Positions 18,725 through 26,843 of a stretch of 64,000 nucleotides of DNA are shown here, in pieces. Within the stretch, counting starts at the first letter, position 1, and the number at the start of each line of letters is the position of its first letter. The stretch is from assembly GCA_934747385.1 (NCBI GenBank), contig CAKVGK010000001.1, forward strand, positions 62,001 through 126,000. The letters are read 5' to 3'. The notes below the pieces were generated by a model. That model ran no database searches, had not been told where the DNA came from, and saw only the letters and a list, made by a program, of their open reading frames with translations. The stretch comes from an uncultured Clostridia bacterium. Its GTDB lineage: Bacteria; Bacillota; Clostridia; Christensenellales; UBA1242. Made by a program: the position numbers and the translations under genes.

Positions 18725-19258
18725 CTACTTTTTTACAAACTTAAAAACAGTCACTGTACCATAAGTACGTTTGTCAATATCAAATTCAGAGTAATCAAAT
18801 TTGAATTCCAAATCCTTGCTTGTTTCAAAAATTATTATGCCATTTTTTGAAAGCAAATCGTTTTTAATTGCATAGTCAATTGCTTTGATGCCGAAGTCTG
18901 TTTTGTAAGGTGGGTCCAAAAGCAAAATATCAAATTTGGCAGGTTTTGAAGCAAGGAATGACATAAAATCCGCGTTCACAACCTTGAAATTGCCGTCAAT
19001 GTTTTTTAAATTGGTTTGAATTATTTTGATTGCTTTTGGGTTGCTATCCACCAAGTACACCATTTTTGCCCCACGCGAAATACACTCGACGCCAAGTGCA
19101 CCAGTGCCAGAAAACAAATCACACACAACTGCGTCCGCAATGTCAAATTGAATAAGGTTAAACATACTTTCTTTAACCCTATCTAGCGTTGGTTTTGTGG
19201 TTTGTAAATCAAATTCTTGCAACTTTTTGCCACGATATTTGCCTGAAATAACTCTCAT
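18725..19258 (-). CDS. rsmD: 16S rRNA (guanine966-N2)-methyltransferase RsmD
   Basis: 177 residues. It opens with MRVISGKYRGKKL, the characteristic RsmD start. The SAM-binding loop is DLFSGTGALGVECISRGA (about 53-70) and the catalytic NPPY-class motif is DILLLDPPYK (about 114-123). It methylates G966 of 16S rRNA. The true ATG at 19,258 lies 6 nt behind TATGAT. An upstream in-frame start at 19,315 would lie before the promoter. Followed by the OGG-like gene. Confidence 0.95.
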   Translation of the reverse strand: MRVISGKYRGKKLQEFDLQTTKPTLDRVKESMFNLIQFDIADAVVCDLFSGTGALGVECISRGAKMVYLVDSNPKAIKIIQTNLKNIDGNFKVVNADFMSFLASKPAKFDILLLDPPYKTDFGIKAIDYAIKNDLLSKNGIIIFETSKDLEFKFDYSEFDIDKRTYGTVTVFKFVKK

Positions 19259-19264
19259 GATAAT

Positions 19265-19293
19265 ATCATAAATCAAAAAACAAAAAAACTCAA
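19265..19293 (-). promoter_or_regulatory. Leaderless-type promoter of rsmD
   Basis: TTGAGT (19,288-19,293), 17 bp made almost only of T, TATGAT (19,265-19,270), then 6 nt to the ATG. The -35 box sits inside the 3' arm of the upstream terminator, and the terminator T-run forms part of the spacer. Confidence 0.7.
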
Positions 19294-19309
19294 CCAAATT
19301 GTTGAGTTT
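19282..19309 (-). terminator. Terminator that overlaps the rsmD promoter
   Basis: Minus-strand stem AAACTCAAC / GTTGAGTTT with loop AATTTG, followed by seven T. It ends transcription of the small membrane-protein gene at 19,400-19,603. Confidence 0.8.
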
Positions 19310-19399
19310 AATCACATTTTAATTAAGTCTGCATTTTTAAAAATTCTTGCACAGAATTGGCAGATTGCTTTTTATTTAGCAAAAGCAAGAAAAGCCAAA

Positions 19400-19603
19400 T
19401 TATTTTTCGTTGTTTGTTTCAGGCTTTGTTTCCGCTGCGGTGCTGTTTTCAGTTGGAGCTTCTTCCACAGCGTTTTCTTTTTGAAAATCTTCAATAATTT
19501 GAATGTCTTTTTTATTCATTTTAACCAAAACAACAGCCATTGCAACAATGCCTGCTATTAACAATGCAATAACCAAATACCACCAAGACCAAACAAAAAA
19601 CAT
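19400..19603 (-). CDS. Small membrane protein, paralogue of the 19804-20643 protein
   Basis: 67 residues: a Trp-rich start (MFFVWSWWYL), one membrane helix (about 8-27), then KKDIQIIEDFQKE and an acidic, Thr/Glu-rich tail. The helix plus the D-I-x-I-I-x-DFQ segment match the N-terminus of the next upstream gene (WWWMVLILVV, then DKKILKDFQEK), so the two are paralogues with different tails. The ribosome site is AGGAGAT. Function is unknown. Confidence 0.65.
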   Translation of the reverse strand: MFFVWSWWYLVIALLIAGIVAMAVVLVKMNKKDIQIIEDFQKENAVEEAPTENSTAAETKPETNNEK

Positions 19604-19767
19604 AATTATCTCCTATTACTGCGTATTATATCAAAATTTTGTGCCCATGTAAACAAAATTTGTGGGTTTTTGCATTTTTTTGTTGATAAAAACGCCTCAA
19701 TGTTCCGCTTTTTCTTTTGTGTGAACATATTTTTTGCAATGATTGCTGCGCAAATTGTTGTTAAAAC

Positions 19768-19799
19768 AAAAAAAAGAAAGGCTTAAGCGCCCTTCTTTA
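19768..19799 (-). terminator. Intrinsic terminator
   Basis: Minus-strand stem AAAGAAGGGC / GCCTTTCTTT (one G-U pair) followed by a T-run, directly after the Lys/Ala-rich membrane-protein gene. Confidence 0.8.
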
Positions 19800-19803
19800 A
19801 TTT

Positions 19804-20643
19804 CTATTTTTTAGTTGTCTTTTTTGCGGCTGGTTTTTTTGCAGCTGGTTTTTTTGCAACTTTTTCTGCTTTCACTTCAACTTTTACAGTTTTAACTTCT
19901 GCTTTTTTTGCCGCAGGTTTAGCCTCAACCTTTTTTGCAGCAGGTTTCTTTTCAGCAGCCTTTGCTGGCTTTGGTTCTGCTTTTTTAACTTCTTTTTTTG
20001 GTTCAGCCTTAACTTCTGCTTTCTTTTCAACTTTCTTTGCTGTGGTTGCAGCAGGTTTTGTTGCTTTCTTTGCTGCAGGTTTCTTTTCAACAACTTTTTC
20101 AGTCACTTTTTCAGTTTTAACTTCTGCTTTTTTTGCTGCTGGTTTAGTTATTTTCTTTTCTGCTGGTTTTTTTGCAACTTTTTCTGCTTTCACTTCATCC
20201 TTTGCAGGCTGCTCTTTTTTAGGTTCTTCTTTTTGTTCTGCAACTGGTTCAGCCTTAACTTCCTGTTTTTGCTCAACCTTTGTTTCAGCCTTTTTGGCAA
20301 CTGGTTTTTTTGCAACTTTCTTTTCTTCTTTCTTCTCTGTTGCAACTTCTGCCTTTGCTTCTGCTTTAACTGGCTTTTCTGCCAATTTTGTGGTTTTAAC
20401 TTCTGCTTTTGCAGCAACTGGCTTTTTCTCTTCCTTCACTGGTTCTGCCTTAACTTGTTCAGTTTTTGGTTGTTGTTTCAACAATTCAGATTTATCATCT
20501 TCCACAAACAAAACTTTTTCTTGGAAGTCTTTCAAAATCTTTTTATCTCTTACGTCAAGCAACACCAAAACAACGATAAGCGCAACAATGATAACCACAA
20601 GGATTAAAACCATCCACCACCAATTTTGTGAAATAAATTCCAT
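19804..20643 (-). CDS. Membrane-anchored protein with histone H1-like Lys/Ala/Pro tail
   Basis: 279 residues. The first 30 form one membrane helix after a short start (MEFISQNWWWMVLIL). A conserved segment VRDKKILKDFQEK follows. The remaining about 220 residues are repeats of KPAAKKA, KAEVKTEK and VAKKP type, strongly basic and disordered, as in bacterial histone H1-like proteins. Topology suggests the basic tail lies in the cytoplasm, where it could bind DNA, RNA or acidic proteins at the membrane. The ribosome site is AAGGGGAAAA. The tail-coding DNA is repetitive and can expand or contract. Function is inferred only from composition. Confidence 0.7.
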   Translation of the reverse strand: MEFISQNWWWMVLILVVIIVALIVVLVLLDVRDKKILKDFQEKVLFVEDDKSELLKQQPKTEQVKAEPVKEEKKPVAAKAEVKTTKLAEKPVKAEAKAEVATEKKEEKKVAKKPVAKKAETKVEQKQEVKAEPVAEQKEEPKKEQPAKDEVKAEKVAKKPAEKKITKPAAKKAEVKTEKVTEKVVEKKPAAKKATKPAATTAKKVEKKAEVKAEPKKEVKKAEPKPAKAAEKKPAAKKVEAKPAAKKAEVKTVKVEVKAEKVAKKPAAKKPAAKKTTKK

Positions 20644-20825
20644 AATATTTTCCCCTTTTATATAACAATTCTATTGTAACACGCCAAAAATTAAAACACA
20701 AACGAATTTGATATATTTTTTACAAATTTTTACAAAATATTTATTTTTTTTATTTTTCTCAATTAAATCAATTTGTTCAAAACAAAACTCAGTCAATCAA
20801 TCGCCTGACTGTTTTAATTTATGCA

Positions 20826-20858
20826 ACAAAAAACACCACATTATCGTGATGTCTTTTT
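20826..20858 (-). terminator. Terminator of the ABC exporter operon
   Basis: Minus-strand stem ACATCAC / GTGGTGT followed by T residues, just after the last permease gene. T residues also follow on the plus strand. Confidence 0.75.
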
Positions 20859-20884
20859 AATTTTTTAAACGTTAAATTAATTTT

Positions 20885-21664
20885 TTAACTGCCTGTGCCC
20901 TGATATTTTGTTAACGCAAATTTGAAAAACAAAAAGCAAGGAACAAAGAACAATGCACCCAAAAGTGGAGAAATTGCACATAGCCACATAGGCACGCTGC
21001 CCGTACCCATCAAGAATGACAATGGCAAATAATTGTAGCACGCAAGTGGAATAATAAATGTGAAGATATTTCTGAGCCACTTTTTGTAAATGTTAATTGG
21101 GTAAAATGAAAGTTCTTTTGAGCCGTCTGTTAAAATGTTTAAAAATTCCAAATTTTCAACTGTAAAAACACTGACCCCAGCGCTGATAAACATAAGCCCC
21201 ATTATCACCATTATTCCGCAAAAGTAAGTGGCAATCAAAACCAAAACTTTTGCAAATGTCCAACTAATTTGAATTTTAATCAATGCAATAATGGACACTA
21301 TAACGCCAAGCAAAATTCTGGCAAATTTTGAAAATTCAATTTTGGAACAAAAAATTTGAAAATATATGTTTACTGGGCGCACAAGCAAGCGGTCAAATTG
21401 TCCAGTTTTTATCAATTTCGGGAATTCATCATACCCACGAGCAAAACATTCGTTAAAGGCAAAAACAGTTACAACAACGCCAACCATAAGCATTGATTCA
21501 TAAAAGCCCCAATCGCCAACTTTTTTGAATGTTTTAAACAACAACCATATGCCCAAAATTTCGCCAACTGTGATTACTGCTTGCGAAACACCCAACAATA
21601 TTGTGTTCCATTTGTATTGCAAGGCAGATTTAAATTGCATTTTAAAATATTTTCCGTACAACAT
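20885..21664 (-). CDS. ABC-2 type exporter permease (second permease)
   Basis: 259 residues with six membrane segments, of the ABC-2 family that pairs two different permeases with one ATPase (the type also seen in viologen- and drug-type exporters). A cytoplasmic loop holds FARGYDEFPKLIKTGQFDRLLVRP (position about 80), whose G-x-(F/I)-D-x-L-L-(V/L)-R-P pattern is typical. The start is the ATG at 21,664 behind AAGGAGG. It lies 1 nt after the stop of the first permease, so the two are coupled. The substrate is unknown. Confidence 0.88.
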   Translation of the reverse strand: MLYGKYFKMQFKSALQYKWNTILLGVSQAVITVGEILGIWLLFKTFKKVGDWGFYESMLMVGVVVTVFAFNECFARGYDEFPKLIKTGQFDRLLVRPVNIYFQIFCSKIEFSKFARILLGVIVSIIALIKIQISWTFAKVLVLIATYFCGIMVIMGLMFISAGVSVFTVENLEFLNILTDGSKELSFYPINIYKKWLRNIFTFIIPLACYNYLPLSFLMGTGSVPMWLCAISPLLGALFFVPCFLFFKFALTKYQGTGS

Positions 21665-21665
21665 A

Positions 21666-22463
21666 TTAACCTCCTTGAACCACAACATTTTTGAGTGCTG
21701 ATTTCATCAATAATTTGCCAAGCAAAATAAGCACAACAAGCCACACAAAACCAAAGGCAATGGCAATTAACCCTTGAAGAGGTGCAATATTGCCAATATA
21801 AATTCTGAATGGCAAATCAGAAACAAACCTAAAAGGCAAATAGTTAAGCACACGTTGCAAACCCATTGGCATAAGAGGAATTGGCACATACATACCACCA
21901 AACAAGCCAACAACAACTATAACCAATGCTTGTGCACCTTTTGCAGACATTGTTTTGAATGAAAGGTAAACTGCAAACATAGACATTGCCACAACCATTG
22001 CAAAACTTAAACACACACCAAACAAAAACAAAATAAAAGCAGGAAAACTTGCTGGCAGGCTCATACCAATGTTGTTTGGCAAAATGAAAGCAATGATAAA
22101 TATTGGCAAGCATCTTAAAATTGAGGCAGAAACTTTTTCGCCAAGATATTCGGCATACCATTGGTCATAAATTGCAACTGGGCGCACAAATTTGTAACAC
22201 ACGTTACCAGACTCAATGTCGCCACCAGAATGCTTTGGCAAACCCACATAACGCATTGCAAACAATGCTTGCCCCAGCCACACATAGGTTGCCATTTGCG
22301 AGATTGAAAAGCCGTCAATGACTTTGCCGCCCATAAATGCGGTGTACAAATACACATACATCAATCCCCAAAAGAATTGTGTTGCCACACCAGAAAGTGC
22401 TTTGGCGCGATACTGCAATTCTCCTTTAAAGGTCATTTTAAACAATCCAATATAAGAATGCAT
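21666..22463 (-). CDS. ABC-2 type exporter permease (first permease)
   Basis: About 265 residues, six membrane segments. The cytoplasmic loop HSGGDIESGNVCYKFVRPVAIYD has the same G-x-(V/I)-x-Y-x-x-x-R-P layout as its partner, so the two form a heterodimeric channel. The ATG at 22,463 follows AGGTGG at good spacing. A GTG at 22,472 right after the ATPase stop is less likely because no ribosome site precedes it. It is part of the ATPase-permease-permease operon. Confidence 0.88.
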   Translation of the reverse strand: MHSYIGLFKMTFKGELQYRAKALSGVATQFFWGLMYVYLYTAFMGGKVIDGFSISQMATYVWLGQALFAMRYVGLPKHSGGDIESGNVCYKFVRPVAIYDQWYAEYLGEKVSASILRCLPIFIIAFILPNNIGMSLPASFPAFILFLFGVCLSFAMVVAMSMFAVYLSFKTMSAKGAQALVIVVVGLFGGMYVPIPLMPMGLQRVLNYLPFRFVSDLPFRIYIGNIAPLQGLIAIAFGFVWLVVLILLGKLLMKSALKNVVVQGG

Positions 22464-22472
22464 AGCCGCCAC

Positions 22473-23462
22473 CTACAATTTTAAATCAGTGTAAAGGTTT
22501 GCCAAAATTTCGTCCACACTGATTGATTTAACAGAAAAGTCAACCACATCAAATTTTTTGCTTATGTTGGTAATAAAATCCTTGGTGTTGAAATGAGTGT
22601 CTGGTTTGTTGCGATATGTTGCAGTGTTTTTGTTGTGACTGACTAATTCATAGCCTTCAAATTCAACATTATCATATTCTTTTGCAAATTCAACTTCAAT
22701 GATTTTTTTGTTGCCGTACTTTTCTTTGATCGCATTAAAACTGCCGTTGTACAAAATTTGCCCACGTCCAATTAAAATAATTTTGTTGGTGAGAGCGTCA
22801 ATGTCACTCATATCGTGAGTTGTTAAAATGATTGTTGTGCCCCATTCTATGTTTATGTACTTAACAAAATCACGCACCGCAAGTTTTGTTACTGCATCAA
22901 GCCCGATGGTTGGCTCATCCAAAAACAAAATCTTTGGTTTGTGAATCAATGCCCCAGCAAGTTCACATTTCATTTTTTGTCCAAGTGACAATTGCCTCAA
23001 TGGTCGATTGATTATTTCTTCAAGATGCAAAGTTTTTGTTAAAAGTTCAACTGTTTGTTTAAACTCATTGTCTGGAACTTTGTAAATATCTTTAAGCAAT
23101 TCCAAACTGTCACTAACAGGCACATCCCACCACAATTGCGAGCGTTGCCCAAACACAACACCAATGTTTTTGACGTACTTTTTTCTGTCTTTCCAAGGGG
23201 TGTAACCCAAAATTGAGCATTGCCCAGATGTTGGCGTTAAAATTCCACTCATAATTTTGATTGTTGTGCTTTTGCCTGCACCGTTTGGCCCAATGTAGCC
23301 AACAATGTCGCCTTGTTCAATTTCAAAACTGACATCATTCAATGCTTTGATTTTTTTGTATTCTGGCTTAAACAAAGCACGAATTGCACCCAACACACCT
23401 TTTTTGCGAGTAGAGATTTTAAACTCTTTGCAAATGTTGTTAAATTGTACAATTTTTGACAC
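22473..23462 (-). CDS. ABC exporter ATP-binding protein
   Basis: 329 residues. Walker A GPNGAGKST (about 58-66), Q-loop GVVFGQRSQLWWD, signature LSLGQKMKCEL, Walker B ILFLDEPTIGLD and switch His in TTHDMSDI are all present, so the ATPase should be active. The long N-terminal insertion (about 15-35, RKKGVLGAIRALFKPEYK) and C-terminal extension are typical of ATPases that serve two-permease ABC-2 exporters. The start is GTG behind GGGAGGTGA. Expression is probably controlled by the upstream leader with a small ORF and a terminator. Confidence 0.92.
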   Translation of the reverse strand: MSKIVQFNNICKEFKISTRKKGVLGAIRALFKPEYKKIKALNDVSFEIEQGDIVGYIGPNGAGKSTTIKIMSGILTPTSGQCSILGYTPWKDRKKYVKNIGVVFGQRSQLWWDVPVSDSLELLKDIYKVPDNEFKQTVELLTKTLHLEEIINRPLRQLSLGQKMKCELAGALIHKPKILFLDEPTIGLDAVTKLAVRDFVKYINIEWGTTIILTTHDMSDIDALTNKIILIGRGQILYNGSFNAIKEKYGNKKIIEVEFAKEYDNVEFEGYELVSHNKNTATYRNKPDTHFNTKDFITNISKKFDVVDFSVKSISVDEILANLYTDLKL

Positions 23463-23484
23463 TCTTCACCTCCCTTTTTAGAGC

Positions 23485-23525
23485 AAAAAAAACACCAAAT
23501 TTTGCATGCTGTCTTCAAACTTGGT
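23485..23525 (-). terminator. Attenuator terminator in the ABC exporter leader
   Basis: Minus-strand stem ACCAAGTTT (23,517-23,525) with AAATTTGGT (23,494-23,502), loop of 14 nt, followed after one G by eight T residues. It stands between the small upstream ORF and the ATPase gene, so by default it would stop the operon transcript. Confidence 0.75.
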
Positions 23526-23532
23526 ATTTCTG

Positions 23533-23559
23533 TTAACTCTGTTCAAAAATTTTCATCAT
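23533..23559 (-). CDS. Eight-codon leader peptide of the ABC exporter operon
   Basis: ATG-ATG start behind a strong ribosome site (AAGGAGAG, 23,565-23,572) encodes MMKIFEQS and stops at TAA. The stop is 8 nt before the terminator hairpin, so a ribosome paused on the last codons would cover the hairpin's 5' arm. This is the layout of antibiotic-responsive attenuators upstream of many ABC resistance genes. The mechanism is inferred from the layout. Confidence 0.6.
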   Translation of the reverse strand: MMKIFEQS

Positions 23560-23613
23560 TTTTTCTCTCCTTAAACCATCAATAATCGAGCAAAAACGAT
23601 AAGTGCAAAATAT

Positions 23614-23642
23614 ATATTATCATATAATAATACTAATGTCAA
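23614..23642 (-). promoter_or_regulatory. Promoter of the ABC exporter operon
   Basis: TTGACA (23,637-23,642), 17 bp, TAATAT (23,614-23,619) on the minus strand. The transcript leader is about 145 nt and holds the small ORF and the attenuator. Confidence 0.85.
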
Positions 23643-23708
23643 CAATTTATTATAAAAAAACTTGTATTTTTATTATATTCTAATTAAAGATATTACTTAC
23701 CCATTAAA

Positions 23709-23737
23709 TTGACAAAACAAATCAAATGTTTTAATAT
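23709..23737 (+). promoter_or_regulatory. Leaderless-type promoter of the GH5 gene
   Basis: TTGACA, 17 bp, TAATAT, then 6 nt to the ATG at 23,744; no Shine-Dalgarno. Confidence 0.85.
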
Positions 23738-23743
23738 GTTTTT

Positions 23744-24745
23744 ATGAGCAAACTCACAAATGAAATATTGAACAAAATTAATTACGGATGGAATTTGGGC
23801 AACTTTTTTGATTGCCACAAATATGGAATAAAAACAAAAATGTCTGGCAACATAACAGTTGATGAAATTGTTGGTTTGTGGCATAACCCTGAATTTAATT
23901 TGAAATGTTTAAACAATTTAAAAGGCGTTGGCGTCAATTGTTTGAGAATACCTGTAACTTGGTGCAATTTTGTTGAATACGATGGCAAAAATTACATTTT
24001 AAACAAAAACATATTTGCAAAACTCAAACGAATTGTTGATTATGCCCTCAACCTAGATTATGTGGTTATCATTGATATGCATCACGATGACAAAAATTGG
24101 TTGAGCATTGCCGCCAGTGATGAAGAGTTTGAAGAGATTAAAAACGAATACTCTCAAATTTGGACGCAGATTTGCAAGGAATTTGAAAATTACAACCACA
24201 ACCTCGTGTTTGAAGGGATGAACGAATTAATAAACATTTGTGACGGCAAAGAAGATTGGATTGGCAATGAATTGGGCTACCATCGTGTTAACGAATTGTG
24301 TGATTTGTTTGTCAAAACAGTTAGATCCTCTGGTGGCAAAAATTTTGATAGATGCCTTATGGTGGCAACCTATGGGGCTCAATTTCACAAACACGCTTTA
24401 AAAAATTTTGTTTTGCCAAACGATGATAATGTTATTGTTGATGTTCACTTTTATGGCAAAACAGATGACAAAGAAGTTTACATTGACTATTTTAAACATT
24501 TGCGCACACTGCTTTTGGAAAATAATATACCGGTTTTTGTTGGTGAAATAGGACTAAAAAGGGCTGTTAATGATAGGCTTGATATGTTCAAAGTTTTGCT
24601 TGAATATATGCAAGAGTTAAACCTTAAGTTTGCTTTGTGGGACAATGGGCATGATAGAAAATTTGTTGACAGAAAAACTGGCAAAATTGAAAATGTTAAA
24701 TTTGTTAAATTTGCCAAAACTCTGTTTAACCAACTTCAATTGTAA
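23744..24745 (+). CDS. Glycoside hydrolase family 5 enzyme, cytoplasmic
   Basis: 333 residues, a (beta/alpha)8 endoglucanase-type fold. It begins with YGWNLGNFFD, the usual GH5 N-terminal strand. It then shows LRIPVTW near 66, IDMHHDD near 110, the acid/base Glu in FEGMNEL near 160, VDVHFYG near 232, and the nucleophile Glu in VFVGEIG near 265. There is no signal peptide, so it probably acts on imported oligosaccharides rather than polymers. It is transcribed alone as a leaderless mRNA. The exact substrate (beta-glucan, mannan or other) cannot be given. Confidence 0.88.
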   Translation: MSKLTNEILNKINYGWNLGNFFDCHKYGIKTKMSGNITVDEIVGLWHNPEFNLKCLNNLKGVGVNCLRIPVTWCNFVEYDGKNYILNKNIFAKLKRIVDYALNLDYVVIIDMHHDDKNWLSIAASDEEFEEIKNEYSQIWTQICKEFENYNHNLVFEGMNELINICDGKEDWIGNELGYHRVNELCDLFVKTVRSSGGKNFDRCLMVATYGAQFHKHALKNFVLPNDDNVIVDVHFYGKTDDKEVYIDYFKHLRTLLLENNIPVFVGEIGLKRAVNDRLDMFKVLLEYMQELNLKFALWDNGHDRKFVDRKTGKIENVKFVKFAKTLFNQLQL

Positions 24746-24748
24746 AAC

Positions 24749-24777
24749 AAAAAAATCCACATTTTTGTGGATTTTTT
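24749..24777. terminator. Bidirectional terminator
   Basis: AAAAAAATCCAC / GTGGATTTTTT hairpin between the convergent GH5 and spoIVA genes. Confidence 0.85.
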
Positions 24778-24790
24778 GTTTGTTGAAAAT

Positions 24791-26269
24791 TTAAAGCAAA
24801 ATACAAAGTATCCCGCCCTTGCCTTCGTTGACAATACGTGAAAGTGTGCGTCGCAATTTATTTTGCAATTTAACTGGCATTGCCGTAAGTTTGCTGTTAA
24901 GACCGTCCGCCACCAAACTTTCAAGTGACTTGCCAAACATGTTGGTTTGCCAAATGCCTTGTGGATTGTTTTCAAACTGTTCGGTCAAATATTTAAGCAT
25001 ATCTTCGCTTTGTTCGTAGCCGCCCATGATTGGGCTAACCTCGGTTTCAACGTCAACGCGTATAATATGCAAACTTGGAGCCTGCGCTTTAAGTTTAACC
25101 CCACATTTGCTGCCCTGACGCACAATTTCCGGCTCTTTAAGTTCCATTTCGCTTAATGTTGGCACAACCACACCATAACCGGTTTCTTCCACCTGCTTTA
25201 ATGCTTCGCTTATTTTATCAAACCTTTGCTTTGCATATGTCAGGTCTTTAAGTGAGTTAATCAATTCGTAATCGTCTTTAATTTCAGTGCCGCATTGCTC
25301 GCTAAGAACCTTATAAAACAGCCCCTCTTTTGGCACAATTTCAAAATTGATTGACCCCTCGCCCAATTGAACCTCGTTGTTCAAAATTGGTTCAAACGCC
25401 TCGCTGTTTTCAAAAAGCACCTTGCTTGAATTATAATCACCAATTTTTTCCATTTGGTCAATTGCGGAATTAACATTGTCCAAAATTTCCTTAATTGTTG
25501 GGTTGTCAATCGACAATGGTTTAAGCCATTTTGGCATTTTAATATTCACTACTTCAAGTGGAAATTCCTTTAAAACTTCAGCCATAATATTATCAACATC
25601 TTCCTTTTCTAATTTATTAACATTAATAGGTAACACCGCTGTTTTGTATTCCTCGCTTAAACGCCTTGCCAAACTTAAAGTTTGCTCGTTTTCAGGTGTG
25701 GCAGAATTTAACACAACAACAAAAGGTTTGCTCGTTGCTTTAAGCTGATTTATTGTTCGCCTTTCTGCCTCAACAAAGTTTTCTCGCGGGATTGTACCAA
25801 AACTGCCATCGGTTGTTATCGCCAAAGCAATTGTGCTGTGTTCATTGATAACTTTTTCTGTTCCAATGCTTGCCGCCTGCGCAAACGGAATTGCTTGTTC
25901 AGTCCACGGAGTTTTAACAAAGCGAGGCTTGTCGCCATCATTTGCACCAACCGCGCCGTCAACCATAAAACCAACCGAATCAATTAATCTAACTGAAAAA
26001 GCAGTGTTATTAATTTTTACCTTAACTGCCTCCGCTGGCACAAATTGTGGCTTTGTTGTCATCACCATAACGCCTTCGCTTGCCTGCGGCATTTCGTCCA
26101 CGGCACGCTCTCGATCGTGCTTATTTGTTATGTTGCCAACAACAAAATTTTGCATAAACTTTTGAATAAATGTGGATTTTCCGCACCTAACCGGACCAAC
26201 AACACCTATGTACACATTACCATCTGTTCGCTTTGCAATGTCGTTATAGATGTTAGAATTCTTTTCCAT
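24791..26269 (-). CDS. spoIVA: Stage IV sporulation protein A (spore coat ATPase)
   Basis: 492 residues, the usual SpoIVA length. Walker A is GPVRCGKST near residue 23, and the sensor region VRLIDSVGFMVDGAVG lies near 95. The C-terminal region needed for assembly ends in VNEGKGGILCILL. SpoIVA polymerises by ATP hydrolysis on the forespore outer membrane and forms the coat basement layer, so the organism should be an endospore former. The ATG at 26,269 follows GGAGGAGAG; an ATG six codons earlier is disfavoured. A TTCATATG string near 26,325 is a possible SigE -35, but I cannot define a convincing -10. Confidence 0.97.
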   Translation of the reverse strand: MEKNSNIYNDIAKRTDGNVYIGVVGPVRCGKSTFIQKFMQNFVVGNITNKHDRERAVDEMPQASEGVMVMTTKPQFVPAEAVKVKINNTAFSVRLIDSVGFMVDGAVGANDGDKPRFVKTPWTEQAIPFAQAASIGTEKVINEHSTIALAITTDGSFGTIPRENFVEAERRTINQLKATSKPFVVVLNSATPENEQTLSLARRLSEEYKTAVLPINVNKLEKEDVDNIMAEVLKEFPLEVVNIKMPKWLKPLSIDNPTIKEILDNVNSAIDQMEKIGDYNSSKVLFENSEAFEPILNNEVQLGEGSINFEIVPKEGLFYKVLSEQCGTEIKDDYELINSLKDLTYAKQRFDKISEALKQVEETGYGVVVPTLSEMELKEPEIVRQGSKCGVKLKAQAPSLHIIRVDVETEVSPIMGGYEQSEDMLKYLTEQFENNPQGIWQTNMFGKSLESLVADGLNSKLTAMPVKLQNKLRRTLSRIVNEGKGGILCILL

Positions 26270-26388
26270 TCTCTCCTCCAATACCATAACTTATTCTCAA
26301 AACAAAAGGTTTAGAACATATGAATTCAAAATATTAAAACTGTTGAAACAAATATTTCAAAAAGTTGAACCAATTTTAACCACAATGC

Positions 26389-26416
26389 TTGACAACTCAT
26401 ATATTTTTGTTATAAT
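26389..26416 (+). promoter_or_regulatory. Promoter of the 26462 gene
   Basis: TTGACA, 16 bp, TATAAT. The roughly 40-nt leader has a small hairpin GCAAC-CTT-GTTGC (26,432-26,444) and the ribosome site AAGGAGAG. Confidence 0.85.
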
Positions 26417-26461
26417 ACAAAAACAATTTAGGCAACCTTGTTGCAACAATAAGGAGAGATT

Positions 26462-26758
26462 ATGAAAAACTTAATTAATCGCGATTGCGAAAGAATCAAA
26501 AACAAATTTGATGAAAAGGAATGTGCTCACAGCAAGAAAAAAATGCACTACGACCGCGTTTTGATGGTTAAAGCAACTGGCGAATTTTCAAGCAAACAAA
26601 GCGACACTAGCATGAAAATTTCAAACGCTCGTTACAATCGCCGCAGAGCAAACAACCTTGCTATGAAAGAAATGCTTGAGGAAGAAGCAAGATTGTTTGA
26701 GGAAGCAATCCTTATTGAACAAGGCATTATGGAAGAAGAAGATTTATTATTAAGTTAA
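26462..26758 (+). CDS. Small charged helical protein, unknown
   Basis: 98 residues, no membrane segment. It is rich in Lys, Arg, Asn and Glu, with an Arg-rich centre (NARYNRRRANNLAMKEML) and an acidic end (EEEARLFEEAILIEQGIMEEED). The promoter and ribosome site are both near consensus, so it is probably well expressed. It could be a nucleic-acid-binding or ribosome-associated small protein, but no family is recognised. Divergent from spoIVA. Confidence 0.65.
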   Translation: MKNLINRDCERIKNKFDEKECAHSKKKMHYDRVLMVKATGEFSSKQSDTSMKISNARYNRRRANNLAMKEMLEEEARLFEEAILIEQGIMEEEDLLLS

Positions 26759-26771
26759 TTGTGCCAAGCAC

Positions 26772-26804
26772 AAAAAAAAGCACTCACTCTCGAGTGTTTT
26801 TTTT
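26772..26804 (+). terminator. Intrinsic terminator
   Basis: A-run, GCACTC / GAGTGT stem and eight T residues directly after the 26,462-26,758 gene; also usable from the other strand. Confidence 0.8.
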
Positions 26805-26843
26805 GTTTTTCACCTTAACGGATTTTATTTGTTATAAGTTATT

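Noticed and set aside
20042..20665. A 207-codon plus-strand frame, Phe/Ala/Ser-rich
   Set aside because: It is the complement of the Lys/Ala repeats of the membrane-anchored basic protein and has no start signals.
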